A stretch of 64,000 nucleotides of DNA from Fredericiella sp963839515. Lineage in GTDB: Bacteria; Chloroflexota; Anaerolineae; Caldilineales; Caldilineaceae. The stretch lies in contig CAWIVN010000020.1 in NCBI GenBank assembly GCA_963839515.1, positions 1-64,000 on the forward strand. Direction: 5' to 3'. How positions within the stretch are numbered: position 1 is the stretch's first letter; each line of letters starts with the position of its first letter. The notes below the pieces were generated by a model. It did no database searches. It worked only from the letters and a program-made list of their open reading frames with translations, and was not told the DNA's origin. Below are positions 8,318 through 17,775 of the stretch, piece after piece. The position numbers and the translations under genes were made by a program.

Positions 8318-10081
8318 TCAGCGGACTAAGATGACGGCGAGTGCGCCGTCGGCTCGGCGCAGCTCCAGCCGGTTGCCATCCAGTTGGTAGGTTGCGGCGG
8401 ACTGCAGCGCGGCCAGGAACTGCTGCTCCTGATCCATGACAGCCGCTTCCCCACACATCATCTGGTTGGCCGCCAACGGACCGATGGCGATATTGGCGCC
8501 ACTGACCCAATAGGGGCCGCTGTACGCGTTGCAGCCGCCGCTGCCGCTGACCTGGGATTGATCGAACGCAGCCGTCAAAGTGGTGCCGCCCAGGACGCTG
8601 ACGACGGCACCCGTGCCGTTGTTGTAGCCGCTGACCTGCCAGGACGTGCCGGCCAGCGGATTCTGTGGCGCCGCCGGGATGACGGTGATTGTGACCTGCA
8701 GGGTGGCCGTCGTCCCGTCCCGCTGCAGCACCAGCATCTCATACGTGGTGGTAGTGGGCGGGCAGACTTGCTGGCTGCCCTGGCCCGTCTGCGGGTACTG
8801 CTGATAAGGTTGGCCTTGCGGGTAGACCCATACCGCCTGCACGTTCTCGACTGACCAGTGCAAGGTCGTACACTCTCCCTGATTGATCGTGGTCTGGTCG
8901 GCCCAGAACGCCAGCTGCGCGCTCGGCGTGGCGGTCGGCGGCGGCGCTGGGGTCGGCGTCGGCGCGGGGGCGGGAGCCGGCGGCACGTAGACAGGCGGGG
9001 GAACGGCAATCACGGGGACATCCTCGGCGCCGGTCACGGCCACATAGTCGTCCGACACCCAGCCGATGCCGCCGGGAGCGGATGGCACGGACACAGCCCA
9101 CCACTGGCTGTCAGCCGTGCGCCCGACAATCGCGCCTTCAGCGCCAAACGGCGCCACGCCGATTACCGGATAGTTGGTGCCGGGCCCAGAGCGGACGTTC
9201 ACGCCGCTGGGTGCGGTCACGCGCCCGGTGGGTGTACTGGGGGCAGGCGTGGCCACCGCAACCTCAATGCTGCGGGCCATCTGTACGGCGATGGCGCCTG
9301 TTGCGTCGCGCATCTCCAGCCGGTCCGCTTCGATGGTATAGGTGGCCGCACTTTGCAGGGCTGCCAGATAGGCGCTCTCTTGTTCCATCACGCCGGCAGG
9401 CGACGCACAGCTCTTGCGCGTGGCGCCGACTGCACCGATGCTGACCGTGCCGCCGGAGGCCTGGTAGGGGGCGAAGTAATCGTTGCAGCCCGCATTGCCG
9501 GTGACCTGGCCGGTTGCATCGAATGCTGCCGTTATCTCGCTGCCAAGACTGACGCTGACCACCGCCTCGCGGCCGTTGTTGTAGGCCGTGACCTGCCATT
9601 GCGTCCCTGCAAGGTCTTGTGTGGCGGCGACAAAGGTGGCGAGCACCTGGCGGCCGTCGAGCAGGGAAAAACGGTTGCCCTGCAAGGTGTACGAACTAGC
9701 CTGCCCAAGCGCCTGCAGATAGGTGCTTGCCTGCTCCATGACAGGCTGCGGGCAGGCCATCATGGTCGCCGCTGCCGGCTCGCCAAAGTGGATGCTGGTT
9801 CCCGCCACGGCGTAGGACATGCTGAAGCGATTGCAGCCATCCGAACCGGTGGCCATGCCGTCGACGCCCAGGTCGAGCGTGATACTGGTGCCGGGCAGTG
9901 GCAGCAGCCCTTGCAGCGAGCTTAGCCCCCAACTTGTGCCGGGCAAAGATTGCGCCGGGGATTGCCCCGGCGTTTGTACCGGCCGGCACGCTACCAACAG
10001 GGCCAGGCTGAGCATCAGCAGCAGCCAGCGGCCGGATGTGCCGACGGCGTTGAGAATAGGCGGAGTTTTTATCTTTTGCAC
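8318..10081 (-). CDS. Lipoprotein with three META domains and an SH3b domain
   Basis: About 587 aa. A GTG at 10081 is preferred because AAGGA lies 7 nt upstream; a TTG at 10120 would add 13 residues without such support. The signal peptide ends LLVAC (lipobox). Two META domains follow (roughly residues 45-150 and 155-270, with SDGCNRFSMSY and NAGCNDYFAPY). Next come an SH3b domain (GVNVRSGPGTNYPVIGV), a Pro-rich linker, an Ig-like segment with Cys, and a third META domain ending in LQSAATYQLDGNRLELRRAD. It is probably an exported cell-surface or periplasmic protein with binding roles. The third META domain's 3' end is duplicated upstream of the SDR gene at 17049-17135. Confidence 0.88.
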   Translation of the reverse strand: MQKIKTPPILNAVGTSGRWLLLMLSLALLVACRPVQTPGQSPAQSLPGTSWGLSSLQGLLPLPGTSITLDLGVDGMATGSDGCNRFSMSYAVAGTSIHFGEPAAATMMACPQPVMEQASTYLQALGQASSYTLQGNRFSLLDGRQVLATFVAATQDLAGTQWQVTAYNNGREAVVSVSLGSEITAAFDATGQVTGNAGCNDYFAPYQASGGTVSIGAVGATRKSCASPAGVMEQESAYLAALQSAATYTIEADRLEMRDATGAIAVQMARSIEVAVATPAPSTPTGRVTAPSGVNVRSGPGTNYPVIGVAPFGAEGAIVGRTADSQWWAVSVPSAPGGIGWVSDDYVAVTGAEDVPVIAVPPPVYVPPAPAPAPTPTPAPPPTATPSAQLAFWADQTTINQGECTTLHWSVENVQAVWVYPQGQPYQQYPQTGQGSQQVCPPTTTTYEMLVLQRDGTTATLQVTITVIPAAPQNPLAGTSWQVSGYNNGTGAVVSVLGGTTLTAAFDQSQVSGSGGCNAYSGPYWVSGANIAIGPLAANQMMCGEAAVMDQEQQFLAALQSAATYQLDGNRLELRRADGALAVILVR

Positions 10082-10152
10082 GTTGTGGTCCTTATGGTTG
10101 TGAATTTTGCGGCGTGACAAACACTGCCGGTGACAAGCGCACGGCTACATCT

Positions 10153-10194
10153 CTGCTTTGGGAAGCCGGTCTTGACCACGGCTTCCCAAAGCAG
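10153..10194 (-). terminator. 16-bp hairpin after the MBL fragment
   Basis: CTGCTTTGGGAAGCCG pairs perfectly with its complement across a 10-nt loop. It lies 33 nt beyond the stop at 10227. No U-tract is visible. Confidence 0.65.
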
Positions 10195-10226
10195 GGTGAT
10201 TCGCCATCAGTGCTGCTCTGGCCAGG

Positions 10227-10673
10227 CTAGAATTCGACGGGGACGTCTTTTGCCTGCGCGACTTGGTAGATGGCGTCGAAGGTGGCTGGCTGATCCCACA
10301 GCGCATCAGGCGGTTCGTTGCGGAACTCACGATATGCCCGTTCGACGTTCATGTAGAGCCGCGCCGGGGCGCGCCACTCGCTGTAGGGGCCAAACTCGAT
10401 GCGCTTGGCAGCATCCAGCGAAGTGACCCCCGCATCGAAGCACTTCTTCGCCTCGTCACGCACATATTGGAGGTACGCTTTCATCTCCGTTGCCCCTTCG
10501 AGCCCGCAGAGCGGGCCGTGGCCGATGACTTCCGGGTTGATTCGGACGAGCAGGTCGATGCAATGGAACCACTTGTCGTAGGAGCCCGTCCAACCCATCG
10601 GCGTGCATTGGCGGAACAGCACGTCGCCGGCGAACACCACGCGCTCCTTGGGTACATGGATGACGGTGTCCCC
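10227..10673 (-). pseudogene. C-terminal fragment of an MBL-fold hydrolase
   Basis: The fragment begins GDTVIHVPKERVVFAGDVLF and keeps the second half of an MBL domain: the metal Asp in FAGDVLF and the distal His in VIGHGPLCG. The HxHxDH half is absent. Upstream, in another frame, lies a STAS-domain fragment (10670-10882). The two pieces meet within a few bases, so they were joined by a deletion or recombination. The long frame to 11039 is not a real start. Without the zinc motif it should be inactive. Confidence 0.7.
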
Positions 10674-10882
10674 GACGCGTCGAGGATGATGCACTTCAGA
10701 CCTGCGCCGGCGTTGGCAATGAGCGCCTCCAAACGCTCGGTGAAGAACGCCGCGTTCGCAAACACGAGCGGCGCATCGAAACGATAGACAATCAAGCCCG
10801 GCTCGGTCAGCACCGTCTCTTTGTCGGCGCCGCCATACACCGTGCCGCCGGCCGCCGCCGCTGCCTCGTCGTAGTCGGGGAT
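10670..10882 (-). pseudogene. STAS-domain fragment of a SulP-type permease
   Basis: In the frame offset from the MBL fragment the sequence reads LTEPGLIVYRFDAPLVFANA, then AFFTERLEALIANAGAGLKCIILDASG. This is the typical first half of a SulP STAS domain, and the run stops matching exactly where the MBL fragment starts. It differs from the STAS domain of the SulP at the window start, so it derives from another copy. Confidence 0.7.
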
Positions 10883-11035
10883 GCAGAGGATGCCGGTACG
10901 TACGACCATGAGGAATATTGACCTCCATGAGTAACTTCTCACTCCACCCTGCTATGCCATCACCCACATCGTACACGCAGGTCGCCGGCAAGGGGTCTGA
11001 ACCTCCGCACCGATGGCTCTTCAAGATTCGGAATC

Positions 11036-13978
11036 TCAACGATATCGCTCACCATAGTCAGGGACTGCTGGCGGGTTCCAAGGCAGCGGATGGTCGCCTT
11101 CAACCCCACCCCACGAAATTCGCTCGTTGATCCAGGATCGTTGTCCTATACCCCACGGCGTTTCCGACGGCAGGTCGAATAGGAGGGATGCTTCTCCCCC
11201 TGCGGTGGGCACTACCCAGACTGCCCATGAGCCGCTGCGATCCGATACAAACGCGACCCATTGACCATCGGGAGATAGCGTGGGGATGCCGTCGTTGGAG
11301 GCAGGGCTTTGCGACAGATTGCGCAACTGCCCACCGTTCAGGTCCATCACATAGGCTTCCCAGTCACCGTCACGCAGCGAACTAAACGCAATCCAATTGC
11401 CTTCACTGTCCGAGGGCAGATCATTGGCGTTTTCGGTGAGCCTGGCTGGCGTGAAGCCTTCGCTGAAAGCGCGTGTCGAAGCCGACGGAACAGTGATAAC
11501 GCCGCACACCTTTGAACCCGCCCACGTATTGCAGCCGTTGTATACGATGTGATCGCTCGCCGTCCACACAGGAAACCGACCCTGGATCTCGCCAATGGCA
11601 TCTGGGATCAGTTTACCCTGTCCTTCCAGATCCCGGCAACGCTCCTCGGCTTCCTTGTGCGGCTGCAGCAGGCTGCACTGCACGTAGAAAAACGGGCGGC
11701 GCGGATAGGCGCGCACGGGCAGGGGCACTTCGAGCGTCAATGTGATCTCGCGCGAGCCGGGCAGGTCGGGTAGATCTGCAATCGGGGGATCGGGGATGGG
11801 CAGGTCGGGTGGACCGACAATCGGGGGATCGGGGATGGGCTGGCCGGGTCTCCCTATGATTGGAGGGGGGACGGGCAGGTCGGGTAGATCGTCAATCGGC
11901 AGGTCGGGCAACTCGGGTAGATGGACAATCGGGGGGTCGAGGATGGGCAGTTCGATCACCGCGGTGAAACCCTCATTCTTGAACTCCAGATTGAAGTTCG
12001 CATCGCGTGCCCATTCCGGCATACCCAAGGTAAGTCCGGTATTGCCATACGCCACGCGGCCGCCTGGTTTGTCATAGACAGGATACTCGCTGTTGTGCGC
12101 GTCCGAAATCCGCGTCTCGCCGCCGCCGGATAGGTCGGCTTCGTAGATGAAGTCTGCGCCGTCCGCCTCGCGATCAAACAGCACGCGTTCGCCATCGTAG
12201 CGAAAGTCGGGCTGGTGCGCATCATGAATGCGCGCCAGCTCTTGGCCAGTGGGTACAGCGAAAATGCGCAGATCATAGATGCCCGTGCCGTCGTCTATGG
12301 GAATGGCCAGCTTCCCACGCAGATCGGCTGGTGCGACGGGCTGCACCGCGGGAGGCCCTACTGTGACGGCTGTGGCTGACGCCTGCCCCGAACCTTTCAC
12401 CGGTTCCGCTGCGCCTGGAACTTCCAGGTTGAGGCTGCTAGGCGTGACGGGCGCGCCCAGCGCATCGATGCTCATCCAGTCCAGGTATCTATACTTGGCG
12501 TTGGGATCCAGGTCTGACGGCCCGACACCCGTGAAAAGCTGGGAATTGCTTCCGGGAGGTTGCGCAGTGGCCGAGAAGTCCGGGAGGTCTTGCCAGAGCA
12601 GGCCGAACACCTCGTAGGGCCCAACTTTCGACTCCTCGAGCTCGTCCATGACACGCAACATCATCAGCAGCTGGGGATCGGAGCGGTTCGGCACGGCTTC
12701 AATCTCGAGCGGTTCGCTGAAGTTGTGCGCCGCGTTGACGACCCGGCCCACGGCGCAATAATCGGCGCCCTGTGCCAGCGCGGGCAGTACGGGTGCGTGT
12801 ACGACCACCATGCGCGGCCCGGCGAGGGCGCCGTCCACAGGGATGCCTGCCTCCCATGCCCCGCCGGCGCCATCCCACTGCTGCAGCACCGCGCGACCGT
12901 TCATGTGGCTGTAGACAATACGGTACTGCTTGCCGTTGGCGCAGTCCGTGCTGAGATAGGCGACAAAGAAGAGCGGCTGACCTGCGGGCCCAATCTCGTC
13001 TCGCGTGTAGAAGATCACGTCGAGCGCACCAGGGCCGACCCTCTCCACCGCCAGCGTCGTCACATCGTAGTTGCCGAACGGAACGTCGCCGAAAGCATCG
13101 GCAGTCACCCAACCGTCTACATGTGGATCGACCACAATGTCGCCCGTTCGCACATCCCCTTTCGCCGCTATCCTGGTCCCCACGTTATCGCCCTGATTGC
13201 GCCAAGAAGCCCAGGCATGGGTCACCAACAGTGGCGGACCCGTTTCTTCGCTGGCCACCTTGACCCGGAGAGTGGTCCGGATCTTCTCCGGCAGCTCCAG
13301 GGCCTTGAAAGAGACCTCGCGCCCGTCGAAGGACGACGTGAACAGCGGAGGAGCCTCAGTCGACACCAGCGTGGCGCCGGCCGGGAGCGGCAAGTTCACC
13401 ACTACATCGAAAGTCCGCCCACCCAGATTCGTGGCATAGATGTCGAATGTGGTGATGCCGTCCACGACTGCTGCATCGGCTTCCAACAACAGGCGATCCT
13501 GGAGCGGCTTGCTCCATGTTAGTTCCTGCTTGGTGATGTCGATCTCGACCTCGCGCGCCAGGTAATCGCCGGCCGGGTCGCCCTTCCAGCTCAGCCAGGG
13601 CTGGGCGACAAAGACCGTCTGTGACGGGTCGATGGCTTCCACCGTGAACGACGCCACGGGGATCGCATTGCCATCCAGCGCGGGCGTGAAAAACTTCACT
13701 TCCCGACCATCGAACGTTACTTCGGTGGAGGGCTGTGCGCCTCCGCTCACGTACCGTGTTCCTTCCGGGAGAGGGACGATGATGGTCAGATCGGTCATGT
13801 CCCCTGGATCCAGCAGGCTCACAAAGAACAAGTCGTAGGTGATTCTGCCGTCGCCATAGGTCGGTTCCACCTCGAAAATCAATGGCGGCCAACCGCTTTG
13901 GGCCTGGGCTCCACGGCCTCCCAGGAGCGCCATGAAGAGCAAGTTCAGAAAAGTGATCAACAGAGTGTGCTTAACCAT
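11036..13978 (-). CDS. Large secreted protein with DUF11-like and TolB-like repeats
   Basis: 980 aa. A signal peptide (about residues 1-26, ending GAQAQ) is followed by two DUF11-like Ig domains (residues about 30-150 and 155-260, each with a DGREVxF strand). A central domain of unknown fold follows, then a segment with WD40/TolB-like strands (DLRIFAVPTG, LFDREADG). A Pro/Asp linker repeats PDLPIPDPPI (residues about 690-770). A C-terminal TolB-type beta-propeller part shows LSPDGQWVAFVSDRSG. It is an extracellular or envelope protein. TolB-like propellers bind proteins or ligands; no enzyme motif is present. I assign no function beyond that. Confidence 0.85.
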   Translation of the reverse strand: MVKHTLLITFLNLLFMALLGGRGAQAQSGWPPLIFEVEPTYGDGRITYDLFFVSLLDPGDMTDLTIIVPLPEGTRYVSGGAQPSTEVTFDGREVKFFTPALDGNAIPVASFTVEAIDPSQTVFVAQPWLSWKGDPAGDYLAREVEIDITKQELTWSKPLQDRLLLEADAAVVDGITTFDIYATNLGGRTFDVVVNLPLPAGATLVSTEAPPLFTSSFDGREVSFKALELPEKIRTTLRVKVASEETGPPLLVTHAWASWRNQGDNVGTRIAAKGDVRTGDIVVDPHVDGWVTADAFGDVPFGNYDVTTLAVERVGPGALDVIFYTRDEIGPAGQPLFFVAYLSTDCANGKQYRIVYSHMNGRAVLQQWDGAGGAWEAGIPVDGALAGPRMVVVHAPVLPALAQGADYCAVGRVVNAAHNFSEPLEIEAVPNRSDPQLLMMLRVMDELEESKVGPYEVFGLLWQDLPDFSATAQPPGSNSQLFTGVGPSDLDPNAKYRYLDWMSIDALGAPVTPSSLNLEVPGAAEPVKGSGQASATAVTVGPPAVQPVAPADLRGKLAIPIDDGTGIYDLRIFAVPTGQELARIHDAHQPDFRYDGERVLFDREADGADFIYEADLSGGGETRISDAHNSEYPVYDKPGGRVAYGNTGLTLGMPEWARDANFNLEFKNEGFTAVIELPILDPPIVHLPELPDLPIDDLPDLPVPPPIIGRPGQPIPDPPIVGPPDLPIPDPPIADLPDLPGSREITLTLEVPLPVRAYPRRPFFYVQCSLLQPHKEAEERCRDLEGQGKLIPDAIGEIQGRFPVWTASDHIVYNGCNTWAGSKVCGVITVPSASTRAFSEGFTPARLTENANDLPSDSEGNWIAFSSLRDGDWEAYVMDLNGGQLRNLSQSPASNDGIPTLSPDGQWVAFVSDRSGSWAVWVVPTAGGEASLLFDLPSETPWGIGQRSWINERISWGGVEGDHPLPWNPPAVPDYGERYR

Positions 13979-14069
13979 GTCTACGGTTCCTTTTTGCTAC
14001 GTTCGACTGAAAGCGAACCTTTTTTTCCTTGTGTACTTCACCCTTAATGCCGGATGTTATTTCGTCCAC

Positions 14070-14903
14070 CTACTGCCCAGCGCGTGCAGCCAGCGCCTCA
14101 CCCACGGCGGCCGCCGCCTCGCCCGCGCCAATCGCCTCGGCGCCCTGGGCGATCTTGCTCACGCCGGCTTTTTCGGCCGCTAGCGCCACCTCGCCCGCCG
14201 CCGCCGCCGTGGACAATTCGTCGACTCCCCTGGCGGCCAACAGGTCACTCGCCATGGATAACTCCGCGCTGCGCTCGGCGGCTGCTTCTGACACGGCCAC
14301 GCGTACCGCACCCTCGGCGATTTCTTCCTCGCCCATGGCTTCGATCTCTTTGCCCGTCTGCTTTATCGCGCCGGCCAGCGCGCGCGTGCCGGTGAAGCGC
14401 AGCAGTTGATCGACTGCAACCTCTTGCAAGCGCATGCCGCGCTCTGCGAGGAAGTCCGACAGCACCGGCATGTCCAGCAAACCGACCACATCGCCGATGG
14501 TCCGCAGTTCGCCGGCCAGACGCGCCAGCTCCAGGCCGCGGTCCAACTCTTCCCTGCTCATCAGACTGACAATGGCGCCCATCGCGCGCACATCGCCACC
14601 CTTCAGCAGCATATCCACACCCTCTGCCACATCCACCACGCCGGCCAACCCCACGATGTCGCTGAGCTGCTGCGCGCGCTCGGCGGCCACCGCAGCATCG
14701 GTGGCGCGGGTCAGGTCGCTCGCGCCGGCTGCAACTTCCACCACACCGATCGCAGTGGCTGCTCTTGCCACTGCCAAATCCTCCACACCTTCTGCCACCG
14801 TGACCGCGCCCTCCACGGCGCTCACGGCTCCGGCGACTTCCAACTCTTCGCCGGTCTCGGCCAACTTCGCCTTGCTTACTGGTACGCGCTTCGACCTTGC
14901 CAT
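14070..14903 (-). CDS. Ala/Glu-rich repetitive protein of unknown function
   Basis: 277 aa with no signal peptide, over a quarter Ala with many Glu and Val. It contains loosely repeated 20-25-residue units such as AVSAVEGAVTVAEGVEDLAV and VVDVAEGVDMLLKGGDVRA, suggesting a helical-hairpin repeat array. It resembles uncharacterised proteins seen beside SHOCT/DUF6325 genes. Here it lies directly downstream (same strand) of a decayed DUF6325-SHOCT gene, probably a former operon. No Cys is visible. Its function is unknown. Confidence 0.7.
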   Translation of the reverse strand: MARSKRVPVSKAKLAETGEELEVAGAVSAVEGAVTVAEGVEDLAVARAATAIGVVEVAAGASDLTRATDAAVAAERAQQLSDIVGLAGVVDVAEGVDMLLKGGDVRAMGAIVSLMSREELDRGLELARLAGELRTIGDVVGLLDMPVLSDFLAERGMRLQEVAVDQLLRFTGTRALAGAIKQTGKEIEAMGEEEIAEGAVRVAVSEAAAERSAELSMASDLLAARGVDELSTAAAAGEVALAAEKAGVSKIAQGAEAIGAGEAAAAVGEALAARAGQ

Positions 14904-14937
14904 TGGTCTTTTCTCCTACTGCTTGAAATGGGATTAA

Positions 14938-15293
14938 TAAGTGGGCCTTAAGGGCGCCCAGACGCTCGATCTACGTGATCACATCTTCTTCCGGGCCAGG
15001 CCGCTCATACTCCTGCGGCGGCGGAGCCTGCTGGGCATAAGCTGCGTTCGTCGCATTCGCGTACGCCTGCGCGTTCTTGTCCGCCTGCCGGCGGTTCACA
15101 GCATTGCGCGTCGCGATAGCGGTGCCGACCACGGCTGCCCTTCCTCATCCTTCAGCAAGACCGCCGCGTCCAGCACCCGGATCGTTCCGGCCGCGGTCTG
15201 CAGTTTAAGTTCGGCAAAGACAGGACCTTCGAATCACGGCGCGCCGGCCGCCGCCACAACCACATCCACTGGTCCTCGGTTGATCATTGACAT
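14938..15293 (-). pseudogene. Decayed DUF6325-like gene with SHOCT tail
   Basis: It starts MSMINRGPVDVVVAAAGAP after GAAGGAGAAA, then hits TGA. The same frame resumes FEGPVFAELKLQTAAGTIRV, LDAAVLLKDEEGQPW. A shift then leads into an Ala/Gln-rich linker (ATRNAVNRRQADKNAQAYA), a TAG interrupts ITxIERLGALKA, and the SHOCT end is lost. At least two stops and a frameshift make it inactive. The TGA is not at a Cys-type position, so it is not read as a Sec codon. Confidence 0.7.
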
Positions 15294-15309
15294 TTTCTCC
15301 TTCATGCTA

Positions 15310-15390
15310 GCGGCTGTCACTCCCCGGCGCGGGGCATGTCTGGGGCATTTCTTGGGGGAGATTCCGGGTGATGCACCGTGGAGAACGGGA
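15310..15390 (-). promoter_or_regulatory. Phased G-box element, copy C
   Basis: G-runs start at 15331, 15342, 15354 and 15366 (11, 12, 12), followed by GATGCACCGTGGAGAACGG. On the minus strand GGGGAGTGACAG lies only about 30 nt before the DUF6325-like start, closer than in copies A and D; the -10-like segment seen in those copies is missing. Confidence 0.6.
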
Positions 15391-15479
15391 AAACAGGATG
15401 TATTGGGCAACTAGCGTGCCGAAGGTGCCTGCGCCGGCGGCCGTATCGACGATGTCGTCAGTCTGGCGCAAGGTTAGCT

Positions 15480-16985
15480 TTAACGGTGGATTGCCGGATT
15501 ATCTTGCTCGCTGCCGGCAGAGCGGGCTGCGGCACGTTGGCCGATCTGGTCAATCAGACCGCTAAAGATGAGTTGGTGCAAGGGATAAAGCGCATACCAG
15601 TAGAGCCAGCCCAGCAAGCCCTTGGGTGCAAAGAAAGCCGTTTGCGAGAGGAGGGTTTGTCGCTGTTCACCTGGTGTCACTTGGAATTGCAGCCAGGCCT
15701 TGCCGGGTACTTTCATCTCGGCGCGCAGGCGCAGCAGTTGGTCCGGCTCGACTGCCTCGACGCGCCAGAAATCGAGTGCATCGCCGACACGCAAGTGATC
15801 GGGATCGCGGCGACCGCGACGCAGGCCGACGCCGCCAATGATGCGGTCGAGCAAGCCACGGAGCTCCCATGTCCAATTCATATAGAACCAACCGCGCTCG
15901 CCACCAAGACCGGTGAACGTGGCATAGATGTCCGCCGGCGATGCTGCAACCAGACGCTGGCGGTGCTCCAAAATCATACCTTCTTGTGTCTTCAGGATGA
16001 CGGGTGGCAGGGCACCCTGGCTGGTGCTGAGCGCATCGCTCCAGGCGGTTTCGATGTTACTCGCCTGCAGGCGGGCCAGCGCGCGTTCTACCGCGGTGCG
16101 ATAGTTTACCGGCTGGATGGATGGGAAGAGCTGGCGAGCGACGGGATCCTGGACAATGTTTTCGTTGCGCAGACCTTCGATCAGGGGACGAGCGATGGCA
16201 GCAGGGATCGGGGTAACCAGGTTGACCCAGTACGATGACAGGCGCGGCGTGAGAAATGGGACTGAGACCATCCAGCGCTTCAGGCCGCGCACCTCGGCAT
16301 AGATTGTCATCATTTCGCCATACGTGTTGATTTCTGCCCCGCCGATCTCGATGATGCGCCCCGTGCTCTCGGGAACGTCGAGCGCGGCGGTCAGATATTC
16401 CAGCACCTCGCGGATGCCGATCGGCTGGGTGCGGGTGTAGACCCAGCGTGGGCAGATCATGACTGGGACGCGTTCGGTCAGGTAACGAATCAACTCGAAG
16501 GAAAGACTGCCTGAGCCGACAATCACGCCGGCGCGGAATTCAGTGACCGGAACGGCGGCGGCGCGCAGTACGTCGCCCGTTTGCTGGCGCGAGCGCAAGT
16601 GTTCGGAGAGCTCGGGCGAGGCTTCACCCAGGCCGCCGAGGTAAATGATGCGTTCGATCCCCCCAGTGCAGGCGGCCGTCGCGAAGTTGCTGGCCGCGCT
16701 CACATCGCGCTGGGGAAAGTCAGCACCACTGCCCAGGCTGTGCACCAGGTAATAGGCAACTTTCACCCCCTGCATCGCAGGGACCAGCGTAGCGGGATAC
16801 AGCATATCGCCCGTTGCGATCTCGACCTCGCTCTGCCAGGCGCGCCCTTGCAAACGCGCTGCGTCGCGCACCAGGCAGCGGACGCGATAGCCCAATTCGA
16901 GCAAGCGGGGAACAAGCCGCCCACCTATGTAGCCGGTAGCGCCGGTGACTAATATCAGAGGACGTTCTTGCTCGCTTGTTGGCAT
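15480..16985 (-). CDS. SDR-type NAD(P)-binding protein with DUF2867 domain
   Basis: 501 aa from ATG 16985 (MPTSEQERPLILVTGATGYI). The Rossmann motif GATGYIGG lies near residue 15, and the N-terminal 300 residues match atypical NAD(P)H-binding epimerase/reductase proteins. The C-terminal part (ALDFWRVEAVEPDQLLRLR and after) matches DUF2867. Fusions of this kind are common in Actinobacteria and Chloroflexota; the reaction is unknown. The open frame extends back to 17273 through a META remnant, but that extension has META sequence, not protein of this family, so the shorter start is preferred. No strong RBS is seen. Confidence 0.85.
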   Translation of the reverse strand: MPTSEQERPLILVTGATGYIGGRLVPRLLELGYRVRCLVRDAARLQGRAWQSEVEIATGDMLYPATLVPAMQGVKVAYYLVHSLGSGADFPQRDVSAASNFATAACTGGIERIIYLGGLGEASPELSEHLRSRQQTGDVLRAAAVPVTEFRAGVIVGSGSLSFELIRYLTERVPVMICPRWVYTRTQPIGIREVLEYLTAALDVPESTGRIIEIGGAEINTYGEMMTIYAEVRGLKRWMVSVPFLTPRLSSYWVNLVTPIPAAIARPLIEGLRNENIVQDPVARQLFPSIQPVNYRTAVERALARLQASNIETAWSDALSTSQGALPPVILKTQEGMILEHRQRLVAASPADIYATFTGLGGERGWFYMNWTWELRGLLDRIIGGVGLRRGRRDPDHLRVGDALDFWRVEAVEPDQLLRLRAEMKVPGKAWLQFQVTPGEQRQTLLSQTAFFAPKGLLGWLYWYALYPLHQLIFSGLIDQIGQRAAARSAGSEQDNPAIHR

Positions 16986-17048
16986 CTCATTTTGGTGCAG
17001 GGTATGTCTTGTCACGCTGGGCGTGTAATCCCCGAGTTCAGATGCGCG

Positions 17049-17135
17049 GCCGGCAAGTGCGCCGTCGGCTCGGCGCAGTTCCAGCCGGCTGCCATCCAGC
17101 CGGTAGGTTGCGGCGGACTGCAGCTCGCCAAGGAA
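17049..17135 (-). pseudogene. META-domain 3' fragment
   Basis: It reads FLGELQSAATYRLDGSRLEL, RRADGALA, nearly identical to the C-terminus of the triple-META protein at 8318. The following 60 nt match that gene's 3' flank, minus the hairpin's right arm and adjacent bases. It lies just upstream of the SDR gene and in frame with it. It is a leftover of a duplication with deletion. Confidence 0.75.
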
Positions 17136-17151
17136 TTTCGGTTGCAGCTTG

Positions 17152-17718
17152 TCACGCAGCCAGGCGCTTACGCAACTCTTCCTCGACTTCCGGCGCCAAT
17201 GTCGTCGATACGACTTGAGGATCAAAGGTGCGCAGGCTGGCCATATAGGCTTCCCGATCACGTACATGACCAAGCGCCAGCAGCGCCGAGCTATTCGGCT
17301 GTAATCGCGCTTGGATCGCAGCTAGACTCTCATCGTCGATGCCGAAGTCTTTGATGGCCGCGGTAACGGCGCCCAAACCCGCGCCGACGGCAGCCGCGCC
17401 AATCGGTCCGCCCAGCAAAAAGCCGGCCAGCAGGCCGATACCACCACCGCCGGCAGCATACTTGCCTTTCTTGCCATGCGTCTGTATGACGCGAACTTGC
17501 TCCTCGAGCGGGCTGGTTGCTGGGGCTATGCCTTGACCGGAACCCGGCTCGACAAGGGGCGTGCTGCCGGGCGATGCGCCAGCATCACGTTCGATGATGA
17601 TGGCGTCCACAATGCTCACACCATGCTTCTTTTCGAGTTGCTGGAGCTGTGTGTAGACGGCAGCCGCCGTCTTCGTTCCCTGAAACGTTAACACAACGAG
17701 ATAATTGTCATCAGCCAT
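17152..17718 (-). CDS. DUF1269-family protein with glycine-zipper segment
   Basis: 188 aa. The N-terminal half matches DUF1269 (YLVVLTFQGTKTAAAVYTQL, then SIVDAIIIERD). A central Gly/Ala-rich hydrophobic stretch, GGGIGLLAGFLLGGPIGAAA, could insert in a membrane. A later helix (ALLALGHVRDREAYMASL) is followed by a charged tail. Family members are small membrane-associated proteins of unknown role, often stress-induced. GGGAGG lies just before the ATG. G-box element D lies about 100 nt upstream, between this gene and the LAL regulator. The paralogue at 52777 has no such element. Confidence 0.85.
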   Translation of the reverse strand: MADDNYLVVLTFQGTKTAAAVYTQLQQLEKKHGVSIVDAIIIERDAGASPGSTPLVEPGSGQGIAPATSPLEEQVRVIQTHGKKGKYAAGGGGIGLLAGFLLGGPIGAAAVGAGLGAVTAAIKDFGIDDESLAAIQARLQPNSSALLALGHVRDREAYMASLRTFDPQVVSTTLAPEVEEELRKRLAA

Positions 17719-17775
17719 CGTCGCACCTCCCTTTGATGCTTATCAAGTTGGTTTGCCACAGTGTAGATTGGCTAG

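Noticed and set aside
14938..15293. TGA in the DUF6325-like remnant as another Sec codon
   Set aside because: It is not at a Cys-type position, and the gene also has TAG and a frameshift; no GGU-loop hairpin was found.
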